Assembly (NCBI RefSeq): GCF_002994745.2
Contig: NC_037093.1
Coordinates: 20,099,555-20,163,554, forward strand
Origin: Rosa chinensis
Taxonomy: Eukaryota; Streptophyta; Magnoliopsida; Rosales; Rosaceae
Direction of reading: 5' to 3'
DNA: 64,000 nucleotides
Part shown: piece after piece, positions 10,530 to 20,056 of the stretch
Layout of the letters: every line of letters begins with the position of its first letter
Position numbering within the stretch: the first letter of the stretch is position 1
The notes under the pieces: generated by a model
What the model was told of the DNA's origin: nothing
The model's input: only the letters and a program-made list of their open reading frames with translations
Databases searched by the model: none
Position numbers and translations under genes: made by a program

Positions 10530-13500
10530 TCACATGTTCTCGTCCGTTTCAGAATGGTGGCCAAAGACAAAGGAGTTGTTGTCTGTCTGGGCCATGCGAG
10601 CTGTTGTTGCATTATCCTCGACGTCTGTATCAACATACATCTTGTAGTGGTTGTCATTTTCAAGCTTTTCCACCCAACGCATGCATGCCATTGTCGAGTC
10701 TATCTCTTTTCTGGTTAGAGATAGGAATATATCGCTGCTGACTACGTCAGGATGATCGTAAGCAGTGATAATTGTCTTTTCTCCTGCTGCCAGGAAAGTG
10801 TTGTTGATGTCTTCAGAGATGATCTTTTTGATGTAGTCAAGAGCCATGGCCTTCATCCAGGGAATGCTAGAATTTGGTTGGCCGTTGTATGCTACACAGG
10901 CTGGTTGAAGATATCTTCTTTGAATAATTCTCACATAATGATATGGAGGAATATATTCAACTTCACCATCTGTCTTCTGGATCCATTCAGGAGGTGTGGA
11001 TCTGAACTTCAGACGAAGCATACAGTTGTCTTTTCTGATGTTCTTGACCGTGTTGACAATAATAGGCGGCAAGCCTCTTAGATCATCATTAGTTTTAGTC
11101 CATAAATTATGGACAAAACCATTTTCAACAAGCCATAGCTTGTGTTCTTGAGGATGTTCACTCTGAACATTTACCAGGTATCTTCCAACATATGGTCCTG
11201 AGACAATAAAGAGGGTTGGAGGAACTAGGTTTTCAGGATTGTGCCTTCCTATCAGATTATGGAATTCATACCAGTCTGATTCATTGAGTGCTATGATAGG
11301 GACCCTAGCACTTTCTGGACTTTCAAGGAAGGATAGTTTTTCTTTCCTTACAGCACTCTGCTGTGTATGAAGCTCTTCACCTTGTGGTCTACCATTCTCG
11401 TAGAGTTCTTCAGCTAATGCAAACAGAGCTGGGAACATTAATCCACTGCTTCTTTCTTGAAAGGCAAATAAGAGATTGTCCAGGATTGCCTTCTGGTGAT
11501 ACGCTAGTCTCCTGCCAGTTCTGAACACAGGAGTATCAAAAGTTCTTAATTCGTAATTAAAAACATTTATAACTCCACTAGGAGTTGGTCTGCTTTTTGG
11601 CAAAGCAGCAGCCGTCAACGGTCTTGATGTGCCTTTACCGTCTGCCGTTTGAGACGGGCTAGCCAATCCTTTACCCTGGGATTGATCAGTTGAGGCCAAG
11701 CCTTTTGAGTTTAGCAGAAACCTTTTAAGGATTTTCTCCTTGGTTTCTTTTGGATCTTCTTCAGATTCCTGTTCTTTCCCAGTCCTTCTGCTTCTGGGAT
11801 TACGACCTTCGTCGTCCTCTCTTTGGCTGAACATTGCCAGTTCTCTGGTCAATGCGTCTGGAAGATAGTTCTTGTTTCCTGCAATTAATTCAACAGTATA
11901 ATCATATTGGTTAAGAAACAATTGCCAGTTGGCTAATCTTCCTCTATCAGCAGCTTTGTCAAGTTTAAAATTTTTAAAATTCTTTACTCTAGCACAATCG
12001 GTGCGGACAGTAAAGGTTTTTCCCAGATAAGCTGGAGAATTTAAAATTGTTTTCTTGACAGCTAAAATCTCTTTTTCCCCTGTGGGATAATTCAGTTCTG
12101 CAGGGCTGAACTTGCCACTACAAAATTTGCAGATCTTTTCAATGTTAGTTCCAGGCGCTCTCGCCAGAACAACACCGGACCAGTAATTATCACTCGCATC
12201 TGTCTGGAGGATAATTTCATCATTCTCTTCTGGTTGTTGAAGAGGAGGGAGGTTCTTGCAGAGGTCTTTTATCTGCTTCACGATCTTTTCATCATCTTCT
12301 GTGAAGTTCCATTTTCTTTTGGAACTTGTCTTGGGAGATAACATTGCTGTTAACCCTGAGATTCTAGGGATGAAATCTCTCCCATAATTTATGACACCAA
12401 GGAATCTCTCTAGACTCTTAGCATCAGGGATTTTGTCTGGGAACTTCCAGATCTTTTCAAGGATATGAGGTTGGAGCTTTATGACCCCATTCTTGATGTT
12501 TATTCCTAGGAAATCAACTTCATCGAGGATAAAGAAGATTTTCTTCTCACCTAGGATAATTCCATGCTGGACTATCAGCTTTGTTACCTCGTGGAGGTGC
12601 TTCATGTGTTCTTCTCTGTTTTTGGAGAAGACCAGGATGTCATCTATGTAGACGACGCAGAACTCCGCTACATGCTTGAAGATGTTGTCCATCTTTCTTT
12701 GAAAGATTGAGGGAGCTTGCTTGAGACCAAAAGGCATTACTAGCCACTCGTAATGACCTTGTGGTGTTCCAAATGCAGTGAGAGGTACACTCTCAGGATG
12801 CATCTTGACTTGCCAGAAACCCGACTTTGCATCGAATTTCGAAAAGACTTTAGCTCCTCTGAGCTGGTTGATCAGGACTCTGACTTGAGCGATCTGATAT
12901 CCGTCTTTGACAGTCTTCTTATTGACATCTCTATAGTCAATAACCATTCTAGCTTTTCCTCTTAGATTTTCTGCATGATTTCTCACGTAGAATGCTGGAG
13001 CATGATGAGGGCTAGTGGAAGGTTGAATTAATCTCTTTTTCAAGAGATCTTCAATATCACTTCTGAATTCTTTTTGATCTTTCTCTTTGTACTGAGGAAT
13101 AGCTTTGACATGGCAGATAGCGTTCATGTCATGCAATCTTAATTCACAGACCACTGGGTCTTTTTCCCAAAACTTCTGAGGATTTGTATCCACATTCTGC
13201 TCGAGTAGTTTCTTGATTTTGTCAAGAGTGGGAGTTTGTTGAGACTCAAGCTTGTTCTGAAAGTGCTTGAGGTTGTGCTCATGGATGAAACTAGCTTCTT
13301 CATCTTCACTAGTTTCTTCTTCTTCTTCTGAAGATTCTTCAACAAGCAGTTCTTCTTGTTGTTTGATTTGGAGTATGGGTTGGAATTTGGGTTTGTAGGG
13401 GGTAAGATCACCACTATTCTGTTGCGATCTCTGATACTGAGTAGTAAAACCGGGACCGACTACACTGAATGCATGTGTGAGGCGGTCAGCCCAGAACACC

Positions 13501-14792
13501 CGTTCTCCTTTTCTGAAGCCTATCGCTTCTTCATCCTGAATGAATCGTTGTTGGAGAATAAAATCATTGCCCAACAAGAAATCAGATCCTTGGCCTTCAG
13601 ATTGCCAAACATTCTGGATGATAAATGTTCCTCCACCAATGGTGATATGAACATTTTTTGCTACTTTCTTCATGGTGAGATGGCTTCCATCGAATGTAAC
13701 ACCAGTAGCTGACTTTTTCTTGTCTTCGTTCCAGAGTTCTTCTGGAATTGCAAATCTCTTTGCAACAGTAAAGCCTGATCCATTATCTACAAAAGCATGT
13801 AGATGATATTTCCTGTGATCAGGGAACTTGAGTCCGATCTCTATGTAGTTGCTGTATCTACTTGTCGAGACGGCTTTCGATTGGTGAGGCTCATTTTCTT
13901 GAGCTTGTTCCGTTGGAATGAATGGTTTACATTCTTCTGGAACATTTTCCTGAGTGGGTGATTTGTCATCATCATCCCAATCTGTAGGAGTTATCTCTTT
14001 GCTGTCTGGATTACCGAACCAGGGGGGAGGATCATATCTGACTTTGTAATCAAACTTGCCGGAAGGTTGGCCAAGTAGATCCCATGTACTAGTATCCGCA
14101 GCTATCTCTTGTCTTTCTAAGAGATGAACATTTTCTGGTATTTCAACCAGTTCAATATCTTCATCGATTGTTTCTTCACCGATGATTTCTTCCTTTATTT
14201 CTGAGGAAGATGGTTGTTCCATAGTCGTTTCTTGGACTACAGTTGTTGCAACATTTTTTGTTTGTTCCATGGTTTCCTGGAACAGAGTTTCAACTTCTTT
14301 CGCTTTTTTCTCAGCGAAATATTCTTCATATTCTTGCTCAACCCATTGGCTGACAAGACCATTCTTGGTTTTTCTTCTTGCTTCAGCTATGAAGCATTCT
14401 TTGTGATAAGTCTTCTTAGACTCTTCGCAGAACATAGGGAGACCATTCTTCTCGTGACATAAACAGTAGTCACAGACGAACGAACCAGGGTTGACCTGAT
14501 AAGAAGACATGAAGGATTCTGTCTTGCTTTCTTCCCAGTTTTTGACTTTCAAAACGTTCATTTGTCTGGATTCGAAGTACTCTACTTCAGAATCTATCTC
14601 AGACTCTTCTTCTTCTTCAGACCAGGCAGAATAGACTGACCTGTCGTCATCTTCATCATCAGAATAGGCTATTTCGTAGCCTTTCATGTTTGCTACCTCT
14701 ACTATTTGCTCATATTCTTCAAAGAGAGCTTTAGTAGATCTGTTACCCTTTTCCGGGCATTCATTGGCATAGTGCCCTTCAGCTTTACACAA
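10530..14792 (-). CDS. Pararetrovirus polyprotein segment: zinc knuckle, protease, RT, RNase H, C-terminal extension
   Basis: The 1420-codon frame is open in from upstream; its first true context is a CCHC knuckle (CWLCKAEGHYANEC) that begins just before the listed start. An acidic stretch follows (about 44-72), then a second Cys cluster (C107, C110, C112, C122, C133). Next come an aspartic protease with DNGSG at 336-340, reverse transcriptase at about 570-770 with YIDD at 715-718, and RNase H at about 858-985 with acidic residues at D865, E908, D932 and D979. Together these make double-stranded viral DNA from the pregenomic RNA. A charged linker (about 990-1090) leads into a roughly 330-residue globular region I do not recognise. 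It ends at 10530. No internal stop is present, so the enzymatic part looks intact. It lacks an ATG of its own and depends on the upstream frames, which are shifted. Confidence 0.9.
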   Translation of the reverse strand: MCKAEGHYANECPEKGNRSTKALFEEYEQIVEVANMKGYEIAYSDDEDDDRSVYSAWSEEEEESEIDSEVEYFESRQMNVLKVKNWEESKTESFMSSYQVNPGSFVCDYCLCHEKNGLPMFCEESKKTYHKECFIAEARRKTKNGLVSQWVEQEYEEYFAEKKAKEVETLFQETMEQTKNVATTVVQETTMEQPSSSEIKEEIIGEETIDEDIELVEIPENVHLLERQEIAADTSTWDLLGQPSGKFDYKVRYDPPPWFGNPDSKEITPTDWDDDDKSPTQENVPEECKPFIPTEQAQENEPHQSKAVSTSRYSNYIEIGLKFPDHRKYHLHAFVDNGSGFTVAKRFAIPEELWNEDKKKSATGVTFDGSHLTMKKVAKNVHITIGGGTFIIQNVWQSEGQGSDFLLGNDFILQQRFIQDEEAIGFRKGERVFWADRLTHAFSVVGPGFTTQYQRSQQNSGDLTPYKPKFQPILQIKQQEELLVEESSEEEEETSEDEEASFIHEHNLKHFQNKLESQQTPTLDKIKKLLEQNVDTNPQKFWEKDPVVCELRLHDMNAICHVKAIPQYKEKDQKEFRSDIEDLLKKRLIQPSTSPHHAPAFYVRNHAENLRGKARMVIDYRDVNKKTVKDGYQIAQVRVLINQLRGAKVFSKFDAKSGFWQVKMHPESVPLTAFGTPQGHYEWLVMPFGLKQAPSIFQRKMDNIFKHVAEFCVVYIDDILVFSKNREEHMKHLHEVTKLIVQHGIILGEKKIFFILDEVDFLGINIKNGVIKLQPHILEKIWKFPDKIPDAKSLERFLGVINYGRDFIPRISGLTAMLSPKTSSKRKWNFTEDDEKIVKQIKDLCKNLPPLQQPEENDEIILQTDASDNYWSGVVLARAPGTNIEKICKFCSGKFSPAELNYPTGEKEILAVKKTILNSPAYLGKTFTVRTDCARVKNFKNFKLDKAADRGRLANWQLFLNQYDYTVELIAGNKNYLPDALTRELAMFSQREDDEGRNPRSRRTGKEQESEEDPKETKEKILKRFLLNSKGLASTDQSQGKGLASPSQTADGKGTSRPLTAAALPKSRPTPSGVINVFNYELRTFDTPVFRTGRRLAYHQKAILDNLLFAFQERSSGLMFPALFALAEELYENGRPQGEELHTQQSAVRKEKLSFLESPESARVPIIALNESDWYEFHNLIGRHNPENLVPPTLFIVSGPYVGRYLVNVQSEHPQEHKLWLVENGFVHNLWTKTNDDLRGLPPIIVNTVKNIRKDNCMLRLKFRSTPPEWIQKTDGEVEYIPPYHYVRIIQRRYLQPACVAYNGQPNSSIPWMKAMALDYIKKIISEDINNTFLAAGEKTIITAYDHPDVVSSDIFLSLTRKEIDSTMACMRWVEKLENDNHYKMYVDTDVEDNATTARMAQTDNNSFVFGHHSETDENM

Positions 14793-15580
14793 CCAACATC
14801 TGCAAGCTTTCTTGCTAGGTTGTTTATGCTGCTGAGTATTCTTCTTTTCTTGAAGAATTTCTTTTTTGGATCTTCATCCTGTTGCTTCTTGTAATTGGAG
14901 CTCTTCTTGAATCTCCAATTCTTTCTCTGATTACTCTTTTTGAATTTTTTAGAGTAATATTTTTCTTTTTTCTTCTTTCTGTGGAATTTGGATTCATGAC
15001 ATCCCCAGTTTGTGGGCATATCCAGTATTCCGTAACAGAAATTTTCAACTCCTTTGAGTTGTTTCTTGGCCATCTTAGCTCTAAGATTGGCTTTGCATTG
15101 CTCCTTCAGTAGTTGCCGGATTCTGTCGGCAATTCCTCCAACTGAAAATCGTTCAATTGGTTTTTCAGCTATGCTTTCTCTCACAGCTGTTCTCCATGGT
15201 TCAGGGAGCTTTCTGTGCAACAGATTAACTAGATCAGTATTCTCTAGTTCACCAATTGTACAGTAATATTCCTGAAATTCATTCAGGTATTCTTCGAAAT
15301 ATCTCATGTCACAGATCTTGAGAGCATAGATATTCGACTTTGCCGTTTCTTTGGCTTTCTCGCTCAGATTTGAGAGATCTCCACAGAATTGATCGTACAG
15401 GGGTACTGCAAAATCATACGGAGACTTTGAATTTTTTATCTCTTCAAGCCAGTCTCTTCCTCTGGTAGTTTCCTTGAAAGATAGGTAGTACTTTTTTGCT
15501 ACTCCGGTGAGAGTAGTTTCATAGTACACCTGCAAATCTGGTGCTTCAAATTTTCCAAGGGTTAGTGCAGAAGCCATCAT
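14702..15580 (-). CDS. Pararetrovirus coat/gag-like protein segment
   Basis: A frame of 292 codons. The first 160 residues are mixed helical (for example LLHRKLPEPWRTAVRESIAE), as in caulimovirid and retroelement capsid domains. They are followed by a very basic Lys-rich stretch (about 195-250) typical of the nucleic-acid-binding end of a coat protein. The CCHC knuckle that should follow is in a different frame: this frame reads through it and ends at 14702, overlapping the pol frame. A one-base indel in the A-rich stretch near 14840-14870 probably separates the two. The first Met is not necessarily the start, because the frame continues upstream to near the end of the movement-protein ORF. 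Confidence 0.75.
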   Translation of the reverse strand: MMASALTLGKFEAPDLQVYYETTLTGVAKKYYLSFKETTRGRDWLEEIKNSKSPYDFAVPLYDQFCGDLSNLSEKAKETAKSNIYALKICDMRYFEEYLNEFQEYYCTIGELENTDLVNLLHRKLPEPWRTAVRESIAEKPIERFSVGGIADRIRQLLKEQCKANLRAKMAKKQLKGVENFCYGILDMPTNWGCHESKFHRKKKKEKYYSKKFKKSNQRKNWRFKKSSNYKKQQDEDPKKKFFKKRRILSSINNLARKLADVGCVKLKGTMPMNARKRVTDLLKLSLKNMSK

Positions 15581-15636
15581 CAGGCTATCTACCCATTGGT
15601 CAATGGTTTTTCTTTTGTCTAGACTCTTGTCTAGAT

Positions 15637-17250
15637 TCAGCCAGATGCCATAGTTCGTGATCGGAACTCTTGGCAGATTGTCCTCGGGACGAATCTTTGA
15701 GAATTTCTTTCTCCTTTTTTACCCGTGGGGGCTTTCTGAACTGGGAGTTTTATTTCCCTTGTTTCTTTTTTTATGAAAGTTCTGGAGCTTCCTCCTTCTT
15801 CCATTTCAACATCTTGGTAAGGAAAGACTTTTCTTGTCTTTCTGCATTTGAATTCTTTCATTTCCTCGATTAGTTTTTCTAATCGTTCAGGACTTTCACA
15901 ATTCTCAGCTTCTTTGTAAAGATCATAGAGCTTCTCAGCTCTAAGCATATGGACTGGTCTGCATAGATCAGCTTCCAGATCTTCTTCTGATATTGGTTCT
16001 TCAATAGTGGGTTTTGTACCACTGACACCGGCTTCTCTGGTGCTGTAGCTTCTTCTCAGAAGATTGCTGTTTATCCTGATATTTTCAGGACAGACATCAC
16101 TTTTCCTGTGATCTTCGAAGTTGAGGCTGATTTCTCCAGTGCGTCTACTCTCGTAGATCTTTGCTTTTGCTCTTTCCGGCAGCTTTTTTGGACCGGACAG
16201 TTTCCATTCAAGAGGAAAAGTTACTTCATTCCAAGCAACCTTGTGAATCTGTTGTGAATGGTTCTTCTGGTTGGTGAGGAATCCAGTAGTGAGACCAGGG
16301 ATGTTGGAGATCCTTGTCTTTGGTTCCACTGTGGTGCTCATCAGTTTATAGTACACTCTGTATACTATTGCCAATTCTTGCATTTCTTCTTTCATTGAGA
16401 TCCCATCTGTCTTGACTCTCAGTCTGAGGCAGTGGGCTGCATCCTTCAAGCTGGTTGAAAAGTTGGGGAAGCAGTTGAAATATGCTACCTGGTTGCATAG
16501 TGATGCTTCTAGAGTCCCAAACAGACTAGCTTGGAAGTCTGTCAATCTGTTGTCTTGTAGGACACATAGGACTGAACAGTTGATGCCTTCTCTTGCCAAT
16601 AGCTTTATGCCGACTTGGACTGCTCCAATGTGCATAAATTGGTATTGCTTTGCTTGTGCTCTGGCAACTTCAGCAGGGGTGATCATCAAGAGATCTGTTT
16701 CTCCTGTTGTTGAGGGGGTTGTGAATTCAAGTATTTTGAAATGATGGCTGTCCATCAGGTCAAATGTTCCCCGTCGGTAGATCTGTTTGAAATCTAGCTT
16801 TGGAATTGAGGAGTTTTTTACCTCATGCTCGATTTCATTGTATTCAAATTCTTCAGAATTTAGGAGTTGAACTCCTTTCTTTTTTCCAAAGATGTTTAAC
16901 ATCTTCATATCTCTTTTTTCTGTATTTCCCGGGTTTTCATACCGAATACTAGACTGACTAGTAGATGATTCCAGAAAAATCATGTTAGGAATACGATTTG
17001 AGTCTGGTTTCTCTAATGGTTTGAACCCATTAGTCTTCTTTTTTACTGTAGGCAATTTCTTGTCCTTCAGTATAGATTCCAGCGTTTTTTGCTGTTCTTT
17101 GATTTTTCTACTGACACTTGTCAGTCTTTCTTCTTCCGTTTTTGGAAGATCTTTGATATAATCCAGTTTGTTTTCCAATCTTTCTAATTGGTGGATTATA
17201 GCAGGTATTGTTTCTAGTGTCGACTGACATCTAGATATTTCTAGTAACAT
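15637..17250 (-). CDS. Pararetrovirus movement protein (30K superfamily) with N-terminal coiled coil
   Basis: ATG at 17250, 537 codons. Residues 1-70 are heptad-like and rich in Leu, Glu and Lys. The 30K-type core lies at about 155-330, with MHIGAVQVGIKLLAREGIN and CNQVAYFNCFPNFSTSL, the hallmark region that lets caulimovirids enlarge plasmodesmata. A charged tail follows. The last residues before the stop at 15637 look out of frame, and the coat-like frame begins about 60 bp further on. This suggests the ancestral movement and coat proteins were parts of one polyprotein. The ORF follows the primer-binding site by about 110 bp. Confidence 0.8.
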   Translation of the reverse strand: MLLEISRCQSTLETIPAIIHQLERLENKLDYIKDLPKTEEERLTSVSRKIKEQQKTLESILKDKKLPTVKKKTNGFKPLEKPDSNRIPNMIFLESSTSQSSIRYENPGNTEKRDMKMLNIFGKKKGVQLLNSEEFEYNEIEHEVKNSSIPKLDFKQIYRRGTFDLMDSHHFKILEFTTPSTTGETDLLMITPAEVARAQAKQYQFMHIGAVQVGIKLLAREGINCSVLCVLQDNRLTDFQASLFGTLEASLCNQVAYFNCFPNFSTSLKDAAHCLRLRVKTDGISMKEEMQELAIVYRVYYKLMSTTVEPKTRISNIPGLTTGFLTNQKNHSQQIHKVAWNEVTFPLEWKLSGPKKLPERAKAKIYESRRTGEISLNFEDHRKSDVCPENIRINSNLLRRSYSTREAGVSGTKPTIEEPISEEDLEADLCRPVHMLRAEKLYDLYKEAENCESPERLEKLIEEMKEFKCRKTRKVFPYQDVEMEEGGSSRTFIKKETREIKLPVQKAPTGKKGERNSQRFVPRTICQEFRSRTMASG

Positions 17251-17361
17251 CTTCTGATATTTCTCATCAGAAGCTTTTAGTAGAGAATTTATTTATTTTC
17301 TCTAATAACAATTCGGACATTGTCCCCATTAAGGAGGGGTTCTCCTTTGAGCTCTAACTAA

Positions 17362-17373
17362 GCTCTGATACCA
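17362..17373 (-). promoter_or_regulatory. tRNA-Met primer-binding site of the pararetrovirus
   Basis: The minus strand reads TGGTATCAGAGC, exactly complementary to the 3' end of plant initiator tRNA-Met as used by caulimovirids and many Copia elements. By convention it marks position 1 of the viral genome. It lies between the small ORF (17387-17722) and the movement-protein ORF. Confidence 0.85.
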
Positions 17374-17386
17374 GTTGGGTGCGGAT

Positions 17387-17722
17387 CTAACCAATGCTCA
17401 AGTAATCAAGAGGTTTTTGTTCCTCTTTCAGAACATATAAGAGATTTTCTATCTCTTCTTCTATTTTATAAATTCTATTTTGAAGTCTATAAATGATATC
17501 CCAATAGTTGGGGGATTCTCTATTAAGATTATCTCTATAGGCCTTCAATTTTCTCAATTTTTCTTTTTCTGTTTGCAGTTCTTTTTCAGTATGTTTGCAG
17601 ATAGCTACTAATTCGAGTCTGTCAACGATCGAAATTATGAATAGTAAATCGTACTGTTTATCTTTGAATGGAAGATGAAAACTAACAGACTTCTGTTTAA
17701 ATAATTTTGAGAATGGGCCCAT
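17387..17722 (-). CDS. Small coiled-coil ORF upstream of the pararetrovirus primer-binding site
   Basis: ATG at 17722, 111 codons, ending 13 bp before the primer-binding site. Residues 40-105 are rich in Glu and Lys with regular Leu/Ile spacing (for example ICKHTEKELQTEKEKLRKL), predicting a long coiled coil. No Cys or His motif is visible. I do not recognise it. Coiled-coil virion-associated proteins exist in caulimovirids but normally lie downstream of the primer site. An AT-rich TTTATATATATTTA lies about 25-35 bp upstream. It may be a viral ORF or host sequence abutting the integration. Confidence 0.45.
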   Translation of the reverse strand: MGPFSKLFKQKSVSFHLPFKDKQYDLLFIISIVDRLELVAICKHTEKELQTEKEKLRKLKAYRDNLNRESPNYWDIIYRLQNRIYKIEEEIENLLYVLKEEQKPLDYLSIG

Positions 17723-17760
17723 CACGTTTCATAATCGTAACAGAAATATTAAATATATAT

Positions 17761-18115
17761 AAACATCACAAGGGTACAGCTGGAAGAAAAAGTGAGAGTT
17801 TGTGCAAGTGAGAAAGAAAGAGACAGATACTTGTGTGAAAGGGAAAGGAAATAAGTAGCTGGGGTTTTGGGGAAGTATTTTGGTAGAATCGGGGTGTATG
17901 AGCATTATCCCAATACAAAAAGAGAAGATATATAAGAAGCACGTGGCTTCTAGGAGAAAAGAGTTGGATTGCAAATAAAATGCGTGCAATTTAGCTACTG
18001 TTGGGTTTCTTCATAAAGCTAGTTATAGTTTGCTTTAATTATCAGAAGACTAAAAGCAAATGAGTACGTAGGAGTGTAGGACTATAAGAAATCTGAAGTT
18101 TTACTTGAAAATAAG
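17761..18115. other. Spacer between pararetrovirus and Copia element
   Basis: A purine-rich then AT-rich stretch with no coding signal. The left edge of the virus and the outer end of the Copia LTR both fall somewhere here and cannot be placed exactly. Confidence 0.4.
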
Positions 18116-18263
18116 AATTCAATGTGTTTGGAATAATCCAATAATATTTACCCTAAAAAAATAGGGTTTATAAAGTGATACAAGAGTAATCCTAAAAGGA
18201 AACGATCTCCTACAATTATACAGAGAGACGAAATCTATATGTACAAGGAAAGTAAATATTTAC

Positions 18264-18285
18264 AGAATATTCTACACTCCCCCTC
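18264..18285 (-). repeat. Polypurine tract and LTR start of the Copia element
   Basis: GAGGGGGAG directly followed by TGTAGAATATTC on the minus strand, immediately after the RNase H stop codon. This is the standard arrangement at a Copia 3' LTR. Confidence 0.8.
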
Positions 18286-19985
18286 AAGTTGGTGCATAGA
18301 TGTCGATCATGCCCAACTTGCCAATTGAGTTGTCAAACACTTTCCTTGACACTTCTTTCGTAAGAACATCAGCTACTTGATCTTCTGCATACACAAAAGG
18401 AAAATGAATAATCTTTCTGTCCAGATTTTCCTTAATGAAATGTCGATCTACTTCCACATGCTTAGTCTGATCATGCTGAACTGGGTTGTGAGCAATCTCA
18501 ATAGCAGACGTACTATCACAATGCAGGTCCATAGGTTTCTTGAGTTTAATACCCAAATCTTTCAGCACATTACGAACCCACAACATCTCACAAACACCAT
18601 GTGCCATACCTCGAAACTCATCTTTAGCACTTGACCTAGCAACAACCTTTTGTTTCTTGCTGCGCCAAGTCATCAGGTTTCCTCCAACAAACGTAAAATA
18701 TCCAGATGTGGACCGTCTGTCTGTCTTATCACCAGCCCAGTCTGCATCCGTGTACCCTACAACATCCAACTCACCCTTTTTTTCAAACAACAAACCTCTT
18801 CCAGGTGCCATCTTAAGGTATCTCAAAATACGATATACTGCATCCATATGCTCTTTACTAAGACAATGCATAAACTGACTAACCACACTCACAGCATAAG
18901 CAATATCAGACTTAGTATGAGAAAGATAAATAAGTCTCCCTACTAGACGTTGGTACCTCCCTTTATCAGTTGAAACTTGATCCGGAAAGATAGCAAGGTT
19001 GTGATTAATCTCGATCGGTGTCTCAATAGAATTACAATCAAGCATCCCGGTTTTAGCTAATAAGTCAAGCACATACTTACGTTGGGACAACGAAATCCCT
19101 TTCTTAGACCTTGCAACCTCGATTCCAAGAAAATACTTTAATTTCCCAAGATCCTTCATCTCTAACTCCTTAGAAAGATACTTTTGTAGAGCCTCCATCT
19201 CTTTGAAGTCGTCCCATGTGACAATCATATCATCAACATATACAATCAGAGCGGTAATCTTACCCTAACGACGTTTGATGAACAAAGTGTGATTCGAGTT
19301 GCTTTGTTTATATCCAAACGTCCTCATAGATTTAGAGAATTTTCCAAACCAAGCTCTCGGAGACTGCTTCAAACCATAAAGAGACTTTTTCAACTTACAA
19401 ACCTTGCCAGTACCATAAGGCAAATTTTTAACTCCTGGCGGCATGTCCATATACACTTCTTCCTCCAAGTTACCATTGAGGAATGCATTCTTCACATCAA
19501 ACTGATGTAGAGGCCAATCTTTAGTTGCTGCAAGGGAAATCAAGATTCGAACAGTATTGATCTTTGCTACAGGGGCAAATGTCTCCTCATAATCAATTCC
19601 ATAGCGCTGAGTGTAACCTTTGGCGACTAATCTGGCCTTATACCTGTCAATACTCCCATTAGGTTTGAGTTTTACTGTAAACACCCATCGGCATCCAACA
19701 GTCTTTTTTCCAGCAGGCATCGTCACAATATCCCAAGTCAAGTTTTTCTGCAAAGCCTCTAGTTCTTCATTCATCTCTTGAATCCACTTAGGATCTGCCA
19801 AAGCATCCTGTACACTACTAGGAATAGATACAGTGGATAATTGATCAACAACAAGTGCATGTGACCCAAACAACCTATGATTAGACATATAATTAGACAT
19901 ATGATACTTAGCTTTGGTTTTGATGTCTGGTTCATATTGTTTCTTAGGAATACCCTTAGTAGTCCTCTGTGATCTCCTAGACTCA
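18284..19985 (-). pseudogene. Copia reverse transcriptase and RNase H, one nonsense codon
   Basis: The upstream part (19265-19985) has the RT entry motif WIQEMNEELEALQKNLTWDI and then QFDVKNAFLNGNLEEEVYMD and YGLKQSPRAW. A single in-frame TAG at about 19262-19264 precedes the catalytic YVDD. The downstream frame (18284-19228) continues with DLGKLKYFLGIEVARSKKGI. It then gives RNase H, with YTDADWAGDKTDRRSTSGY and the usual KHVEVDRHFIKE. Apart from the stop the sequence is well preserved, so inactivation looks recent. Confidence 0.9.
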
Positions 19986-20056
19986 ATATTACCTATCCCA
20001 GATGATTCGTTTGAAATTAAAGGTGATGCAACTGAAACAGCCTCACAATTTAACCC

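Larger units (their letters stand above)
10000..17760 (-). mobile_element. Endogenous pararetrovirus (Caulimoviridae), about one genome unit
   Basis: On the minus strand the region gives, in order: a small coiled-coil ORF, a tRNA-Met primer-binding site, a movement protein, a coat/gag-like protein, a CCHC zinc knuckle, an aspartic protease, reverse transcriptase, RNase H and an extra C-terminal domain. A TATA box and a poly(A) signal follow. A 30K-type movement protein together with RT-RNase H, and no integrase or LTR, identify a plant pararetrovirus rather than a Gypsy element. The gene order matches single-polyprotein genera such as Petuvirus and Florendovirus, but I cannot assign the genus. 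Two frameshifts separate movement protein, coat and pol. The rest is open over very long spans (1420 and 537 codons), which argues for recent integration. Neither junction with host DNA is defined; the ends given are estimates. Confidence 0.9.

Noticed and set aside
12753..13712. Plus-strand frames opposite the pararetrovirus pol
   Set aside because: They are antisense shadows of the conserved minus-strand polyprotein.
10530..17250. Interpretation as a Ty3/Gypsy retrotransposon
   Set aside because: There is no integrase and no LTR, and a 30K-type movement protein lies upstream of the coat-like region. These features are specific to plant pararetroviruses.
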